DNA of 64,000 nucleotides from Chondrus crispus (lineage: Eukaryota; Rhodophyta; Florideophyceae; Gigartinales; Gigartinaceae): NCBI RefSeq assembly GCF_000350225.1, contig NW_005178982.1:62001-126000 (forward strand), read 5' to 3'. This document shows positions 28,719 to 38,199 of the stretch, piece after piece. Below the pieces are notes generated by a model that was not told the origin of the DNA, made no database searches, and saw nothing but the letters and a program-made list of their open reading frames with translations. The position numbers were made by a program, and so were the translations under genes. Every line of letters begins with the position of its first letter. Position 1 is the first letter of the stretch.

Positions 28719-30569
28719 ATGTCGTCTGGGCATGGCGGCAACCACCAGCGCACCCTAACACTTTCCACCCCATCGGATGGCGATTCGGAACACGAAGACA
28801 ACTCTTCTTACAGTGCCTCAGAAATCCCAGCAGAGCCTCATGTGAGTTCGCAGGATGACGAATACAACAGCGACGAAAGCGAGGAGAGCGACGCCCCCGC
28901 AGCAACCCCTGCACAATCCGAGCGTGTTTCCCCTCTGCAAGTTGATGAGAATGCAGATGTTATTGTCGTATCAGGCGCACACCCCCGCTCTCCTGTCCGC
29001 CAACCCAGCCCGACTTCCCCGAAGCGCGTTCCGAAGCGACCGTTTACCCCCTCCCAGCCCTCCGATGACGATAATCTCTGCATCATTTGTCTTGAGAACT
29101 GGACCTCCGCTGGCCCCCACCAAATATGCTGTCTACCGTGCGGTCACCTCTTCGGGTATGCCTGCATCAGACAATGGCTTGGAAGATCTAGACGCGGCAG
29201 GCAATGTCCCAACTGCAAGACTTCCGCTCGTATTAAAGATTTGCGATACATCTTTGGCGTCTCTACGCGACTCGCCGCCACGGATACGTCCGAAATCCAA
29301 AGTCTTCAGAAGAGAATAAGGCAAGAAACAGAAAGCCACGAATACACAAAGCTCAAGTTGAAAGAGACGAGAAGGATTGCAGATCAGGCCATACGTGAGA
29401 TGAAAGAACTCCGGAAACGCGTCCCAAAACCCGTCCCCACATTTGGCGGAACCCGCGGTGGCCCCGCAAAGTGCACGAGGCACCCGACTCTACTGGCTGA
29501 CTGCAACACCAATGGCGATACCGTAGCCGTTGCTTTTGACAACAACAGTGGTGTTCTGTTTGGTGAGAGGATGAGTGGTAGCGTCGCCGTCTCTCAGCGT
29601 CTCTCCCGTCTCGACATTGGACGCTGTGCCATCGCCCAGTCGTCACGCGCTGTGGGCAATCGCCGTGTCAATGCTATTGCAGTCGACACACGTCCCTCAT
29701 CTCCCTCACACCGTTCCGTCGCCGTGGCTGATGCGGGCCGCAAGCTAACAATTCTTGCTCCTAATCTCAACCTTGCTGCAAATGTTGATTGTGGCTCGTC
29801 GCTTCTCTCTGCAACATGGTTAGAGCGCAAACCAAACTGTGTAGTGGTGGGCGCCGTTGACGGCAAGGTGTTGACATACGATGTGCGAAACCTGGCTGGC
29901 GGCCAGCTTTCCAGCGTCCAACTCGCGTTTGGCGGAGCGAGGGGTGTCCACTCAGTGAGGGAGTGCACCGTGAATGACGATCTTGTGTTACTTGCAGGCA
30001 CGCCTTCTGGTCTTTTCGGAGTGAGGTATAGTGAAGGACTCTTCACAGCGCCAATTGTGAGTGATTTCTACTGTGCGGATTTGGAGGGTGCTTCCATCTG
30101 CAGTGTAGCCGTGGACGCTGGCCTGATTGCAGTATCGTCGCGAAGAAGAGTAGATGGGGAATGGAAAAGCTCCATTCTGTTAAACGAGGGCTTGCGGTGG
30201 CGGGAAGATGGGAAGTTCACATTCTCCGCAACCGTCGGCAAACCGCTGCAAGGGCACAGCCAAACTTTGCCTTTCGAACAAGTAGGAGTATTAGGAGGGG
30301 GCGATGGTGGGCAGCCGATGGTAGTAGCGGCAGATAGAAATGCGAAGGGTAAGGTGAGGATGTGGAACACAAACAGATTGGGGAGTGGGTCGCAATGGAA
30401 AACGTTTGAGATTGAACAGAACTATGACAGCGAGGGGGCAACCGTGCGCGCTTGCGCGGCTCAACGGCTGCCGCGGAGGGCGAGACTGGATAAGGTTCCT
30501 AAGGGAACGGAAGCTTTGTTTGCATGTGTAACATATGGAAGTATCAGGCTGTTTGCAGCTGGGTCTTAG
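28719..30569 (+). CDS. RING-type E3 ubiquitin ligase, RFWD3-like
   Basis: The 616-residue protein starts at ATG 28719. It has an acidic, Ser-rich N-terminus (about 1-110), then a RING-HC/H2 finger at about 121-168: CIICLENW, CCLPCGHLFGYACIRQWL, CPNCK. A coiled coil (about 185-235) follows, then a C-terminal region of about 380 residues with beta-propeller-like blades (VAFDNNSGVLFGE, SLLSATWLERKPNCVVVGAVDGKVLTYDVRN). This order matches RFWD3, the E3 that modifies RPA and acts in replication-fork repair. The WPNCVVVG-type blades are weak by eye, so the WD40 part is inferred from order and length. Nuclear. Convergent with the aminotransferase gene 380 bp away. Confidence 0.85.
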   Translation: MSSGHGGNHQRTLTLSTPSDGDSEHEDNSSYSASEIPAEPHVSSQDDEYNSDESEESDAPAATPAQSERVSPLQVDENADVIVVSGAHPRSPVRQPSPTSPKRVPKRPFTPSQPSDDDNLCIICLENWTSAGPHQICCLPCGHLFGYACIRQWLGRSRRGRQCPNCKTSARIKDLRYIFGVSTRLAATDTSEIQSLQKRIRQETESHEYTKLKLKETRRIADQAIREMKELRKRVPKPVPTFGGTRGGPAKCTRHPTLLADCNTNGDTVAVAFDNNSGVLFGERMSGSVAVSQRLSRLDIGRCAIAQSSRAVGNRRVNAIAVDTRPSSPSHRSVAVADAGRKLTILAPNLNLAANVDCGSSLLSATWLERKPNCVVVGAVDGKVLTYDVRNLAGGQLSSVQLAFGGARGVHSVRECTVNDDLVLLAGTPSGLFGVRYSEGLFTAPIVSDFYCADLEGASICSVAVDAGLIAVSSRRRVDGEWKSSILLNEGLRWREDGKFTFSATVGKPLQGHSQTLPFEQVGVLGGGDGGQPMVVAADRNAKGKVRMWNTNRLGSGSQWKTFEIEQNYDSEGATVRACAAQRLPRRARLDKVPKGTEALFACVTYGSIRLFAAGS

Positions 30570-30948
30570 CGGTAGTATTTGGCTATCGTCGGATGAGTGA
30601 CATTAAACTATTGAAGGAGATTTGTAAATAACGGCAACGCTCATTTGTGGTGAACCAAAAGGAGTTTAGAATACACTCGCACAGACTTCGCTGCGGCTGT
30701 GACATTAGTTAGATGTCAGAGTCAGGCGTTGCGTTCTGAACGCAAAATGAAGAAAAAAAAACAAGGCAGTTGAGTCCACCGCACTTCTGACTCCACGACA
30801 CACGTATGAAGAGCATGTCCGTATTCCAATCAAACGTATGGAAAGTGATGATGACATGCGTCAAACAAGAAAAACCGAGATCCTCCCCTAACCTGGGCTC
30901 AAAAACCCATCCCCCCCTCCTCCTCCCCCCGCACCACCACCTCTACAA
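30570..30948. other. Convergent spacer
   Basis: The 380 bp contains an A-run (30752-30760) and a C-rich stretch (30909-30936). Nothing codes here. Confidence 0.5.
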
Positions 30949-32016
30949 CTACGCACTACAACCGTTGGCCGCACCCAGCTTGAGCTCAGCCTTCCATGCC
31001 TTGAAGAGCACCGCCTGATGCTCCGGTCTCCTGACGCCCAACCGAATATACTCTGGGAGTCCGAAGCTAGCACACGGCCTTATTGGGCATCCCACCTTCA
31101 TCGCCACCTCGACAGCCTTTGCAGCGACTTTTCGATCCCCCACATGCACGAAAACCCAGGGCACCCAGCTCGGTGAAGTTTCATTCACCTTCCACCCCAA
31201 GCCCCTGATCCTTTCCTGCGTCTCAAGTTTCCATTTCGGCAACGAGTCCCACGTCTGCCTCATGTACGCATCGTCCTTGCACGCGGCGACGGTAAACGCC
31301 TGTGCCGACACGTTGACGCTCCACGGGGTCTGGAGCTTCTTGAAGGTGCGCGTCCACTCTGGTGAGCTCGCTATACTCCCAATACGGATACCAGGGCAGC
31401 TCCAGATCTTGGTCCAGCTCGCCAGCACGATGAGGCGCTCCGGGTGCTGTGGCAGTAAGCAGAGCGCGGACTCGTCGCGCCACGTCGCGCCACGGAACGG
31501 CATGAAGGACTCGTCAACAACGACGACGCCCTTGGTGCTGCTGACTAAGGCGTCCAGGTCCTGCAGGCTCATGCAGTCGCCCGTGGGCGAATTGGGGTGG
31601 ATGATGACGGTGACGGCGGGATCGGTGGTGGTATCGTCATGGGCGAGCACGTCTCTCCCGGCGGCGCGGGCGGCGCGGTGGTACTCCTTGTACGCGGCGA
31701 TATACGGCCCCGGCTTGAACGGCCCCTCGGGAAGGGCGCGCATGACCAGGTCGATGAACTCCGACGCACCGTTGCCAAGGAGCAGCTGCTCTTGCGGCCA
31801 GCGCGTGAAGGCGGAGAGGGCCGCGAGCGCGGCGGCGTTGTCGGCGGGGGGGTAGTGGTGCATGGTGGAGAGGGCCTTGGTGGCGGCCGCCAGGGCAGCG
31901 GCGGGCGGGCCGAAGGCATTGGTGGTCACGGAGAAGTCGCACACAAAGTTGGGGCAGGCGGACCAGGTCTGCCCGCCGTGCACCTCTTGCGTTGTCGTGT
32001 CCCAGGCAGCATCCAT
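30949..32016 (-). CDS. PLP-dependent aminotransferase, HisC/CobD-like
   Basis: From the first ATG (32016-32014, MDAAWDTTT) the protein has 355 residues, the usual size of histidinol-phosphate aminotransferase. Fold-type I motifs are present: LLLGNGASEFIDLV (cofactor phosphate loop), IIHPNSPTGD (Asn for the PLP ring), VVVDESFMPF (Asp pairing the pyridine N), and SWTKIWSCPGIRIGS with the Schiff-base Lys, plus a C-terminal YIRLGVR carrying the substrate carboxylate Arg. The PWSVNVSAQAF stretch is closer to CobD-type enzymes than to classic HisC. Because the gene is head to head with histidinol dehydrogenase, a role in histidine synthesis (imidazole-acetol phosphate to histidinol phosphate) is the best guess. 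High GC3 produces long shadow frames on the other strand. Confidence 0.83.
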   Translation of the reverse strand: MDAAWDTTTQEVHGGQTWSACPNFVCDFSVTTNAFGPPAAALAAATKALSTMHHYPPADNAAALAALSAFTRWPQEQLLLGNGASEFIDLVMRALPEGPFKPGPYIAAYKEYHRAARAAGRDVLAHDDTTTDPAVTVIIHPNSPTGDCMSLQDLDALVSSTKGVVVVDESFMPFRGATWRDESALCLLPQHPERLIVLASWTKIWSCPGIRIGSIASSPEWTRTFKKLQTPWSVNVSAQAFTVAACKDDAYMRQTWDSLPKWKLETQERIRGLGWKVNETSPSWVPWVFVHVGDRKVAAKAVEVAMKVGCPIRPCASFGLPEYIRLGVRRPEHQAVLFKAWKAELKLGAANGCSA

Positions 32017-32520
32017 GGTGAGCTTAGGGGGGGCAGTTGGGGGTGAGAGGAAGTGTGTGAAAGGTTGGATCGTTGGGACGTATCGATGTGGGTGAATGAG
32101 GTCTGTTAAAGTTGTCGTGCTCCGGAGGGATTGCGCCAACGGCGCGATTCAGCTCTTCAGCTCGTCACCAATGTGCTCCCACAGAAGCACACGAGATCCA
32201 CCTTGTCATTGGCTGCGCCATATTCCTCCAAACGCTTTTCATTCGTTGCACCATCACAACTTCATCATCCACTCACCAACCGCCAGCTGTTCTCACACCG
32301 ACGATCACACACGTGTACGAACCTGTCATTTCTCCGACTCCGCCCACACGAATTCCGCCTGACCTCCCTCGCGACCGTGCTCGTCGTTAGGAACGGCCCT
32401 GTTAGGAACGGCCCTCACACCGTGCTCGTCGTTAGGAACGTCCGGTGCCCACCCCTCGTCCGCCGCTACCGCACTCGCATCATCCCGAAGACTTACCACA
32501 CGCACTCCTCCCCAACCACA
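32017..32520. promoter_or_regulatory. Shared upstream region of the aminotransferase and histidinol dehydrogenase genes
   Basis: The 504 bp between divergent ATGs includes a tandem 15 bp repeat, GTTAGGAACGGCCCT, at 32386-32400 and 32401-32415. A third, partial copy (GTTAGGAACGTCC) is at 32431-32443, preceded by the same CCGTGCTCGTC as the first. The rightmost 390 bp stay open in the frame of the dehydrogenase. Coordinated expression of the pair is inferred from arrangement. Confidence 0.45.
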
Positions 32521-33897
32521 ATGCCGGCCGACCCATCCTCCAACCCGTGCGCCCGAATCCTCACCGCGACCGAAGCGCGTGATTCCATCCTGCGCCGCGG
32601 CCTATTACAAGACAGCACGGTCCCGCCGCACGTGCAGACGCGCATCGACGCGCTCTTCTCGGCGCCGACCACGCCTCTCGCCTGCGTGCAAGCCATCCTC
32701 TCTTCAATCCGCGAGTCCGGCGACGGGGCCCTCATTGACTGGACGTCGCGCATCGACGGCGCGGACATCTCGGCCGGCTCAGAGCTGCCCGTCGCGGCCC
32801 TTCAAACGGCGGTCAAGGCGACGCCGGCCGCCGTGGTGGACTCGCTGCGCGTCGCGCGCGACCGCGTGGTGGCATTCCACCGCAAGCAGCCCGTGACCTC
32901 GTGGTTCACAAACGACCTGGGCGGCGTGCTCGGGCAGGCGGTGCGCCCGATCCAGCGCGTAGGGTTCTACGTCCCGGGCGGGACGGCGCCGCTGCCGTCG
33001 ACGGTGCTGATGAGCGTGCTGCCTGCCGTGGTGGCTGGGTGCGAGGAGCTGGTGGTGGCGTCGCCGCCGCTGCGCGGCGGCGGCGCGGACATCGCGGCCG
33101 TGACGCTTGCCGCGTGCGCAGTGATCAACGAGCTGCCCGGCGTGCGCGTGCGCGTGTTCGCGATCGGCGGCGCGCAGGCCATCGGCGCGCTGGCGTACGG
33201 CACGGAGACCGTGCCGCGCGTGGACAAGATCGTCGGGCCCGGGAATATCTTCGTGGCGATGGCCAAGCGCGAGGTGTTTGGCGTGGTCGGGATCGATGGG
33301 GTGTACGGCCCGACCGAGGCGGTGGTCATCGCGGATGAGGCGGCCAATGCCGAGTGCGTGGCGGCGGACTTGCTCGCGCAGGCGGAGCACGACTACCTGG
33401 CCGTGCCGATCCTGCTGACGACGTGCGCGGACCTGGCGAAGAAGGTGCAGGAGGAGGTGGAGACGCAGGTGGACAAGCTCCCCAGGGCCAAGGTGGCGAG
33501 GCACTCGATGGCCAATCAGGGCGGGATCGTTGTGGGAAAGGACATGGACGAGTGCGTGGACATGGCGAACGAGTTTGCGACCGAGCATGTGTCGTTGTGT
33601 GTCAAGGGGCCGTGGGATGTGGTTGGGAAAATGAAGAACGCGGGGGGCTTGTTTCTAGGGGAGGCGAGCTGCGAGGTGCTCGGGGACTACGTCGCGGGCC
33701 CGAGCCACGTGATGCCGACGGGCGGCAGCGCCAGATACTCTAGCCCACTATCCGTGCTCGACTTCATCAAGGTAATGTCGGTGGTCGGGCTGGACGACAC
33801 GACGGTGAAGAGGATCGCGGTTGACGCGGAGAGGATAGCGCGAGCCGAGGGGCTCGACGGGCACGCCGAGGCTGCCAGGATGCGAGCGCAGGACTAG
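32521..33897 (+). CDS. hisD: Histidinol dehydrogenase
   Basis: From ATG 32521 the protein has 458 residues. It oxidises L-histidinol to L-histidine with NAD+ in two steps. HisD landmarks: [49 protein letters not shown], the zinc-ligand stretch LLAQAEHD, the catalytic Glu-His in FATEHVSL, and [17 protein letters not shown] with a further zinc-ligand His. The frame stays open for 130 codons upstream without an ATG; that extension has only two acidic residues and about thirty basic ones, as in a plastid transit peptide, so an upstream exon or non-AUG start is possible. Plant HisD is plastidial. Intact; very GC-rich. Confidence 0.94.
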   Translation: MPADPSSNPCARILTATEARDSILRRGLLQDSTVPPHVQTRIDALFSAPTTPLACVQAILSSIRESGDGALIDWTSRIDGADISAGSELPVAALQTAVKATPAAVVDSLRVARDRVVAFHRKQPVTSWFTNDLGGVLGQAVRPIQRVGFYVPGGTAPLPSTVLMSVLPAVVAGCEELVVASPPLRGGGADIAAVTLAACAVINELPGVRVRVFAIGGAQAIGALAYGTETVPRVDKIVGPGNIFVAMAKREVFGVVGIDGVYGPTEAVVIADEAANAECVAADLLAQAEHDYLAVPILLTTCADLAKKVQEEVETQVDKLPRAKVARHSMANQGGIVVGKDMDECVDMANEFATEHVSLCVKGPWDVVGKMKNAGGLFLGEASCEVLGDYVAGPSHVMPTGGSARYSSPLSVLDFIKVMSVVGLDDTTVKRIAVDAERIARAEGLDGHAEAARMRAQD

Positions 33898-34543
33898 ACT
33901 AGGGGTGTGTGTGTGTGTGGCGCAGGGCCGTGCGACGGGGCCTCGGCTAGCGTTATTAGGGGATTAGCTATGACGTATGTGCCAAGGTGGTAAAGTTGGA
34001 ACTAGGCGGCCCTTCACTCGGTGTCAATGCGCAGGTCAGAGGGGGGGCGGCGCTCGCACATGGTCGTCCGCCAATGCTACACAGGGTGGATCGAACCTTG
34101 CGGAACGAAATGTGTGCACGCGGCGGAGAGCTCAGCGTCCTCGCCCAGGCTCATCACCCCTGCGATGAAGGGAGGCGCCGTGTCGCGAGGACACGGCGGG
34201 AGGCGAAGGCCCGCCGCACCCCACAAGGGGGCGCGCGCGCGCGCACGCCGCCTGGCGAGGACGTACGCGAGCGACGCGCCCGTCGTGTGCGCGGCGGGAC
34301 TCGCGAAGGAGAGAGTTGCGCGCGGGGAGCCGAGGCAGGGGGAAGGGGGAAGGCGTCGGTTTATGTAGTGAGTTGAACAGGGGCGACGGCGGGCGCCGCG
34401 GGCCACGAAAGGATAATGGGGCTACTGTAATGCGATCTCGCGAGATAGGTATGATAGCGGCGGCGCGGGTTCAAAGGTTTTCTGGAAAGCGGCCCATCGC
34501 ATCCCGCCATCGTGCTCAATGACGTCACCACTCGTCCATAAAA
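33898..34543. other. Intergenic, left of the assembly gap
   Basis: There is a short GT repeat (33906-33918). Several GC-rich short frames lie at 33977-34376, mutually overlapping in three frames and Arg-rich; I do not support them as genes. The stretch from 34020 to 34340 is GA/GC-rich. Confidence 0.5.
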
Positions 34544-34643
34544 NNNNNNNNNNNNNNNNNNNNNNNNNNNNNNNNNNNNNNNNNNNNNNNNNNNNNNNNN
34601 NNNNNNNNNNNNNNNNNNNNNNNNNNNNNNNNNNNNNNNNNNN
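34544..34643. other. Assembly gap of 100 N
   Basis: Exactly 100 undetermined bases form a scaffold gap of conventional size, so the true distance is unknown. Any part of a gene here is unseen. A run of 24 C (34701-34724) lies just to the right and probably contributed to the break. Confidence 0.98.
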
Positions 34644-34841
34644 GCAAGCGGGAGTTCCTGAGAGAAGAATCGACCCAGGCGATCAACCGGTTCGCGTTTT
34701 CCCCCCCCCCCCCCCCCCCCCCCCGGCCTCGCTCCTCACCAGCGCTTCCCCCTCCCCCTCCCCACGCCCCCACGCCCGAGACCTCCGACCCCGACTTCCG
34801 CACAGCCCCCGCTTTTCCCCTCACGTGCGCCCGCGCAAGCC

Positions 34842-37529
34842 ATGGTCCTCTGGTGGCAAATCGTCGTCACCCTCGTCTGCATCGTCCTCTCCGGCACCTT
34901 TTCCGGCCTCACGCTCGGCCTCATGTCCCTGGACATCATCGACCTCCGCGTCCTGACAGAGTCCGGCACGGAGAACGAGCGCTGGTACGCCCGCCGCATC
35001 CTCCCCGTGCGCAGACATGGCAACTGGCTCCTGTGCACCCTGCTCATCGGAAACACCGCCGTCAACTCGGCCCTCGCCATCGTCACCGCAGACCTCTTCG
35101 GCGGCATCGCCGGCTTTCTCACCTCCACCATTTCCATTTTGTACGTCGGCGAAATCATTCCGCAGGCCGTCTGCCATCGCTTCGGCCTCATCATCGGCGC
35201 TTATGCCATCCCCTTTGTCCGTCTCTTCATGTGGCTCACCGCCCCCCTTTCGTTCACCACCGCAAAAGCACTCGACTTTTTCCTCGGCGGCGAGTCCGTC
35301 ACCAGGTATAACAAGTCCCAGCTCAAGAGTCTGCTTTCCATACACGGCACTCAGAATGAGCCCCCTAATCCCCCCACAAAACCCAACGACTCCACGGCAA
35401 AAATCCCCCCAAACGACGCAAATGCCCCTTTCGATGACCACATTCGTCTTCATTTTGATCCCCCTCCTCTCAACGCCACCGTCGTTGAGCTCCCTCAAAT
35501 TACTTCCCGCAACGCATCCAGTACAAACCATCCCACTAATATCCTGTCTCAATCTGATCCATCCGTCGCACCTGTGTCGATAGCACGCACCCAACAACAA
35601 CACCTCGCCGCTGTTGCTTCGATCAATTCCGCCTCTCGTTCTTCTAGCTCGGCCCAGCTATCTTCCACCGAAAGAGCCCAGCCTCCCCCCATTGAGCCCT
35701 CCTCTTCCTCTGCGTCTTCTCCCATCCCTGCCATCTTTCCTACCCCCTCAAACCCAAAATCACTGAGGCGCGAGATGGCTAGTCGTATAACTAATTTTTA
35801 TAATGTCAAGCGTAACCGCAGCGTGGACAAATCCGCCCGAAAGGATAGGGACAAGGACAAGCATGACCACAAGAATATTGTACCAAAAGCACCCCTCACC
35901 GCTGATGAGGTTGCCATGCTTGGTGGCGCTTTTGACTTTAGCCAAAAGGTTGTCAGTCAGGTCATGACTAAGCTGCACAATGTCTTCATGTTGGAAGCAT
36001 CACTCTCTCTCAATTTTGAAGTTCTGCTTTTGATCTTCCAGTCGGGGCATTCCCGAGTCCCGGTTTACGACGTAGCAAGAGAAAACATAATTGGCGTCTT
36101 GTTTGCTAAGGACTTGATTCTTCTAGACCCAGAGGAATCTGTGCCAGTCAAAACTGTACTCCTCTTTTTCAACCGATCGGTTCTCGTGGTCTATGATAAC
36201 ACGCATCTCAATGAAATGCTCGACATTTTCAAACAAGGCGGTGGACACATGGCTGTCGTACGTAGGATTGTTGCCTCAAAACCACACGAACCGCCTTCAC
36301 TGGAGACGCTTGGTGTTGTCACCTTGGAAGATCTCATTGAAGAGTTAATTGGTCAAGATATTGTAGATGAAACAGATGCGTACCATGATAAGAACCGTAA
36401 GAAACCGGTACAACGCATTCGATGCATAGATCCAGAGGTCCTGAAGATGTTTGACTCCACAAGGCACAACGAGGACATTCTTTCCGCAAAGGAAGTTATG
36501 GTTGTCGGGTCGTACCTGGCCAACAATACAGACGAATTCTCAAGATCTTCTATTGATCTCGAGGTTTTGCAGGGCATTTTGGCTGAAATACCTATAATAG
36601 AGTACAACGATGATGACAAACACAGGATCTACGGCACTGCAGAGTTGCAAGAGGGCTTCGGCATAGCTGCCGCCGACAGCAATGACAAACTTGAGGGAGT
36701 TGACAGTGAAGGCCGACCCAATGTTTCTTCGACACGGGAGACTATTTCGCCTATCCATCCGGAAACTGTTTCTGACACCATGGGAACAAGCAACAACGCT
36801 CTCCGCGACACCAGTCAACCAGATATCATGATTTATTCAAGGGGTGTCCCTACCAAGAACGCATACTTGATCATAAATGGAAGAGTGGAGATAAAAACTG
36901 GGGATGAAGGACTCGTTTCAGAAGCTGGGCCGTGGACATTGCTCGGTGTGCGCGCATTGACGGACGACATTTATGCGCCGGATTTTACCGCACTTGTCAG
37001 CGAAAGGCCGGCACGACTACTTCGCATCCCAAGGAAGCTTTACCGTTTAATGATCCATCAGAGTGCTCGGACGAGAGCAAGCGCTTCGGAGCATGGACGC
37101 TCGAGCTCGACACCCATGCCGCCACTATCAAATGAATCGCCTGCGAGTGAAAAAAGGCGTGGGAGTGGGGGTTCGGCCAACAGATCTGCGTCATCACTGG
37201 CAGTTGCTGCTGCTGCCGCAGCCGTCGCCGTAGGTAACCCTAAGTCGAGTACAGGGGTGCTGCCAATGCCTGGAACTTCTTCGGATGCGGCGGTTGTGAA
37301 AAAATTGAGACACCGGCCAAATGGGCAATCACTCGAATGGAGTGAACTGGAACCTCTCGGATTAGTAGCAGAGTCAAAGGCTGCCGCCTCGGTCTCTCAA
37401 GACCTTTCAGGCGGACGAAGTAGGAGTGCAACGACACCAACGTCCGGAGACCAGGTAGACGCAGTTTCTCCAGTTAGGGGCAAACCTGATGGAAAGCCGC
37501 CAACACCGCCATTTCGCTCTTCGCGATAA
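34842..37529 (+). CDS. CNNM/ACDP-type membrane protein (DUF21, CBS pair, cNMP-like domain)
   Basis: The 895-residue protein starts at ATG 34842. Residues 1-170 are the DUF21 transmembrane domain: LSGTFSGLTLGLMSLD (the family's S-G-x-F-S-G-L-x-x-G motif), then LLIGNTAVNSALAIV and YVGEIIPQAVCHRFGL. A Ser/Pro/Asn-rich linker of about 170 residues follows. A CBS pair lies at about 360-512 (VVSQVMTKL through GVVTLEDLIEELIGQDIVDE), and a cyclic-nucleotide-binding-like domain at about 663-738. The tail is low-complexity with a poly-Ala patch. This is the domain order of CNNM2-4 and yeast Mam3, implicated in Mg2+ or other divalent-cation transport or homeostasis. The long insert between DUF21 and CBS is unusual. 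The gap 200 bp upstream means an N-terminal signal exon cannot be excluded. Confidence 0.92.
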   Translation: MVLWWQIVVTLVCIVLSGTFSGLTLGLMSLDIIDLRVLTESGTENERWYARRILPVRRHGNWLLCTLLIGNTAVNSALAIVTADLFGGIAGFLTSTISILYVGEIIPQAVCHRFGLIIGAYAIPFVRLFMWLTAPLSFTTAKALDFFLGGESVTRYNKSQLKSLLSIHGTQNEPPNPPTKPNDSTAKIPPNDANAPFDDHIRLHFDPPPLNATVVELPQITSRNASSTNHPTNILSQSDPSVAPVSIARTQQQHLAAVASINSASRSSSSAQLSSTERAQPPPIEPSSSSASSPIPAIFPTPSNPKSLRREMASRITNFYNVKRNRSVDKSARKDRDKDKHDHKNIVPKAPLTADEVAMLGGAFDFSQKVVSQVMTKLHNVFMLEASLSLNFEVLLLIFQSGHSRVPVYDVARENIIGVLFAKDLILLDPEESVPVKTVLLFFNRSVLVVYDNTHLNEMLDIFKQGGGHMAVVRRIVASKPHEPPSLETLGVVTLEDLIEELIGQDIVDETDAYHDKNRKKPVQRIRCIDPEVLKMFDSTRHNEDILSAKEVMVVGSYLANNTDEFSRSSIDLEVLQGILAEIPIIEYNDDDKHRIYGTAELQEGFGIAAADSNDKLEGVDSEGRPNVSSTRETISPIHPETVSDTMGTSNNALRDTSQPDIMIYSRGVPTKNAYLIINGRVEIKTGDEGLVSEAGPWTLLGVRALTDDIYAPDFTALVSERPARLLRIPRKLYRLMIHQSARTRASASEHGRSSSTPMPPLSNESPASEKRRGSGGSANRSASSLAVAAAAAAVAVGNPKSSTGVLPMPGTSSDAAVVKKLRHRPNGQSLEWSELEPLGLVAESKAAASVSQDLSGGRSRSATTPTSGDQVDAVSPVRGKPDGKPPTPPFRSSR

Positions 37530-38199
37530 GGTTGATAAATGCAAATGTAAGACTCGATCATATGAACAGCTATGGGTTACGGGCGCATAAGTCAGTAGTC
37601 CCTGTACAAATTATCTGATTCCGATCCAGGACGCGGCCACAACTATAGAAAGATGGCGTAACGAGTGCATCAAACCCGTGACGGCACTCTTAAATATCTT
37701 GCATATGACTAAAAATTAGTGATATGCGGGCGGCTTCGCGAGAGACCTCACTCCTGCCTCTTCCACTTGTGTACAACGCGATAGACGATGCATGCCCTTT
37801 CCCCTGCACAAGCAGTTGCTGACATCTCCTGCGTATTTGCCCCAGTACTTGGCCTTCTCCGCCTAGCGCTCTAGAATGAGATGCGCAGGCCCAATACTTC
37901 ATGCAACGAAGGCCACAGCAGAAAATAACCCAGAGTCTCTCGCATACATCCCCACGAGGAATGCGCCGCCACAAAGAACTCCCGATATAGAAGCCTACCA
38001 CCTGGCCTTTGCGGCGGCAGAAACAGAGAGGAACAGATATGTCCACTTGCCCACTTGTTTTGGGCAGCAGTCTTTCTCGATTCCCCCGTCGATAGTACCT
38101 CGTCAGTCCCACAAATACACGAGGGAGAAAAATTATCTTCGAAACACTGATATAGATGTCTGAGTAGTCGAATCCAAGGTTTTGTATTCATACATCCCT
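37530..38199. other. Convergent spacer, no gene seen
   Basis: The 670 bp lies between the CNNM gene and the Sel1-ROCO-TIR gene. Short frames occur on both strands (for example 37690-38112 minus) with no motifs. Confidence 0.5.

Noticed and set aside
31597..32046. Plus-strand GC-rich frames over the aminotransferase gene
   Set aside because: They are Gly/Arg-rich shadows caused by high GC3 in the real minus-strand gene, as are the frames opposite histidinol dehydrogenase (32779-33588).
34519..34956. Frame crossing the N gap as an N-terminal extension of the CNNM protein
   Set aside because: It is in a different frame from the CNNM start, spans undetermined bases and a C24 run, and is Pro/Ser low-complexity.
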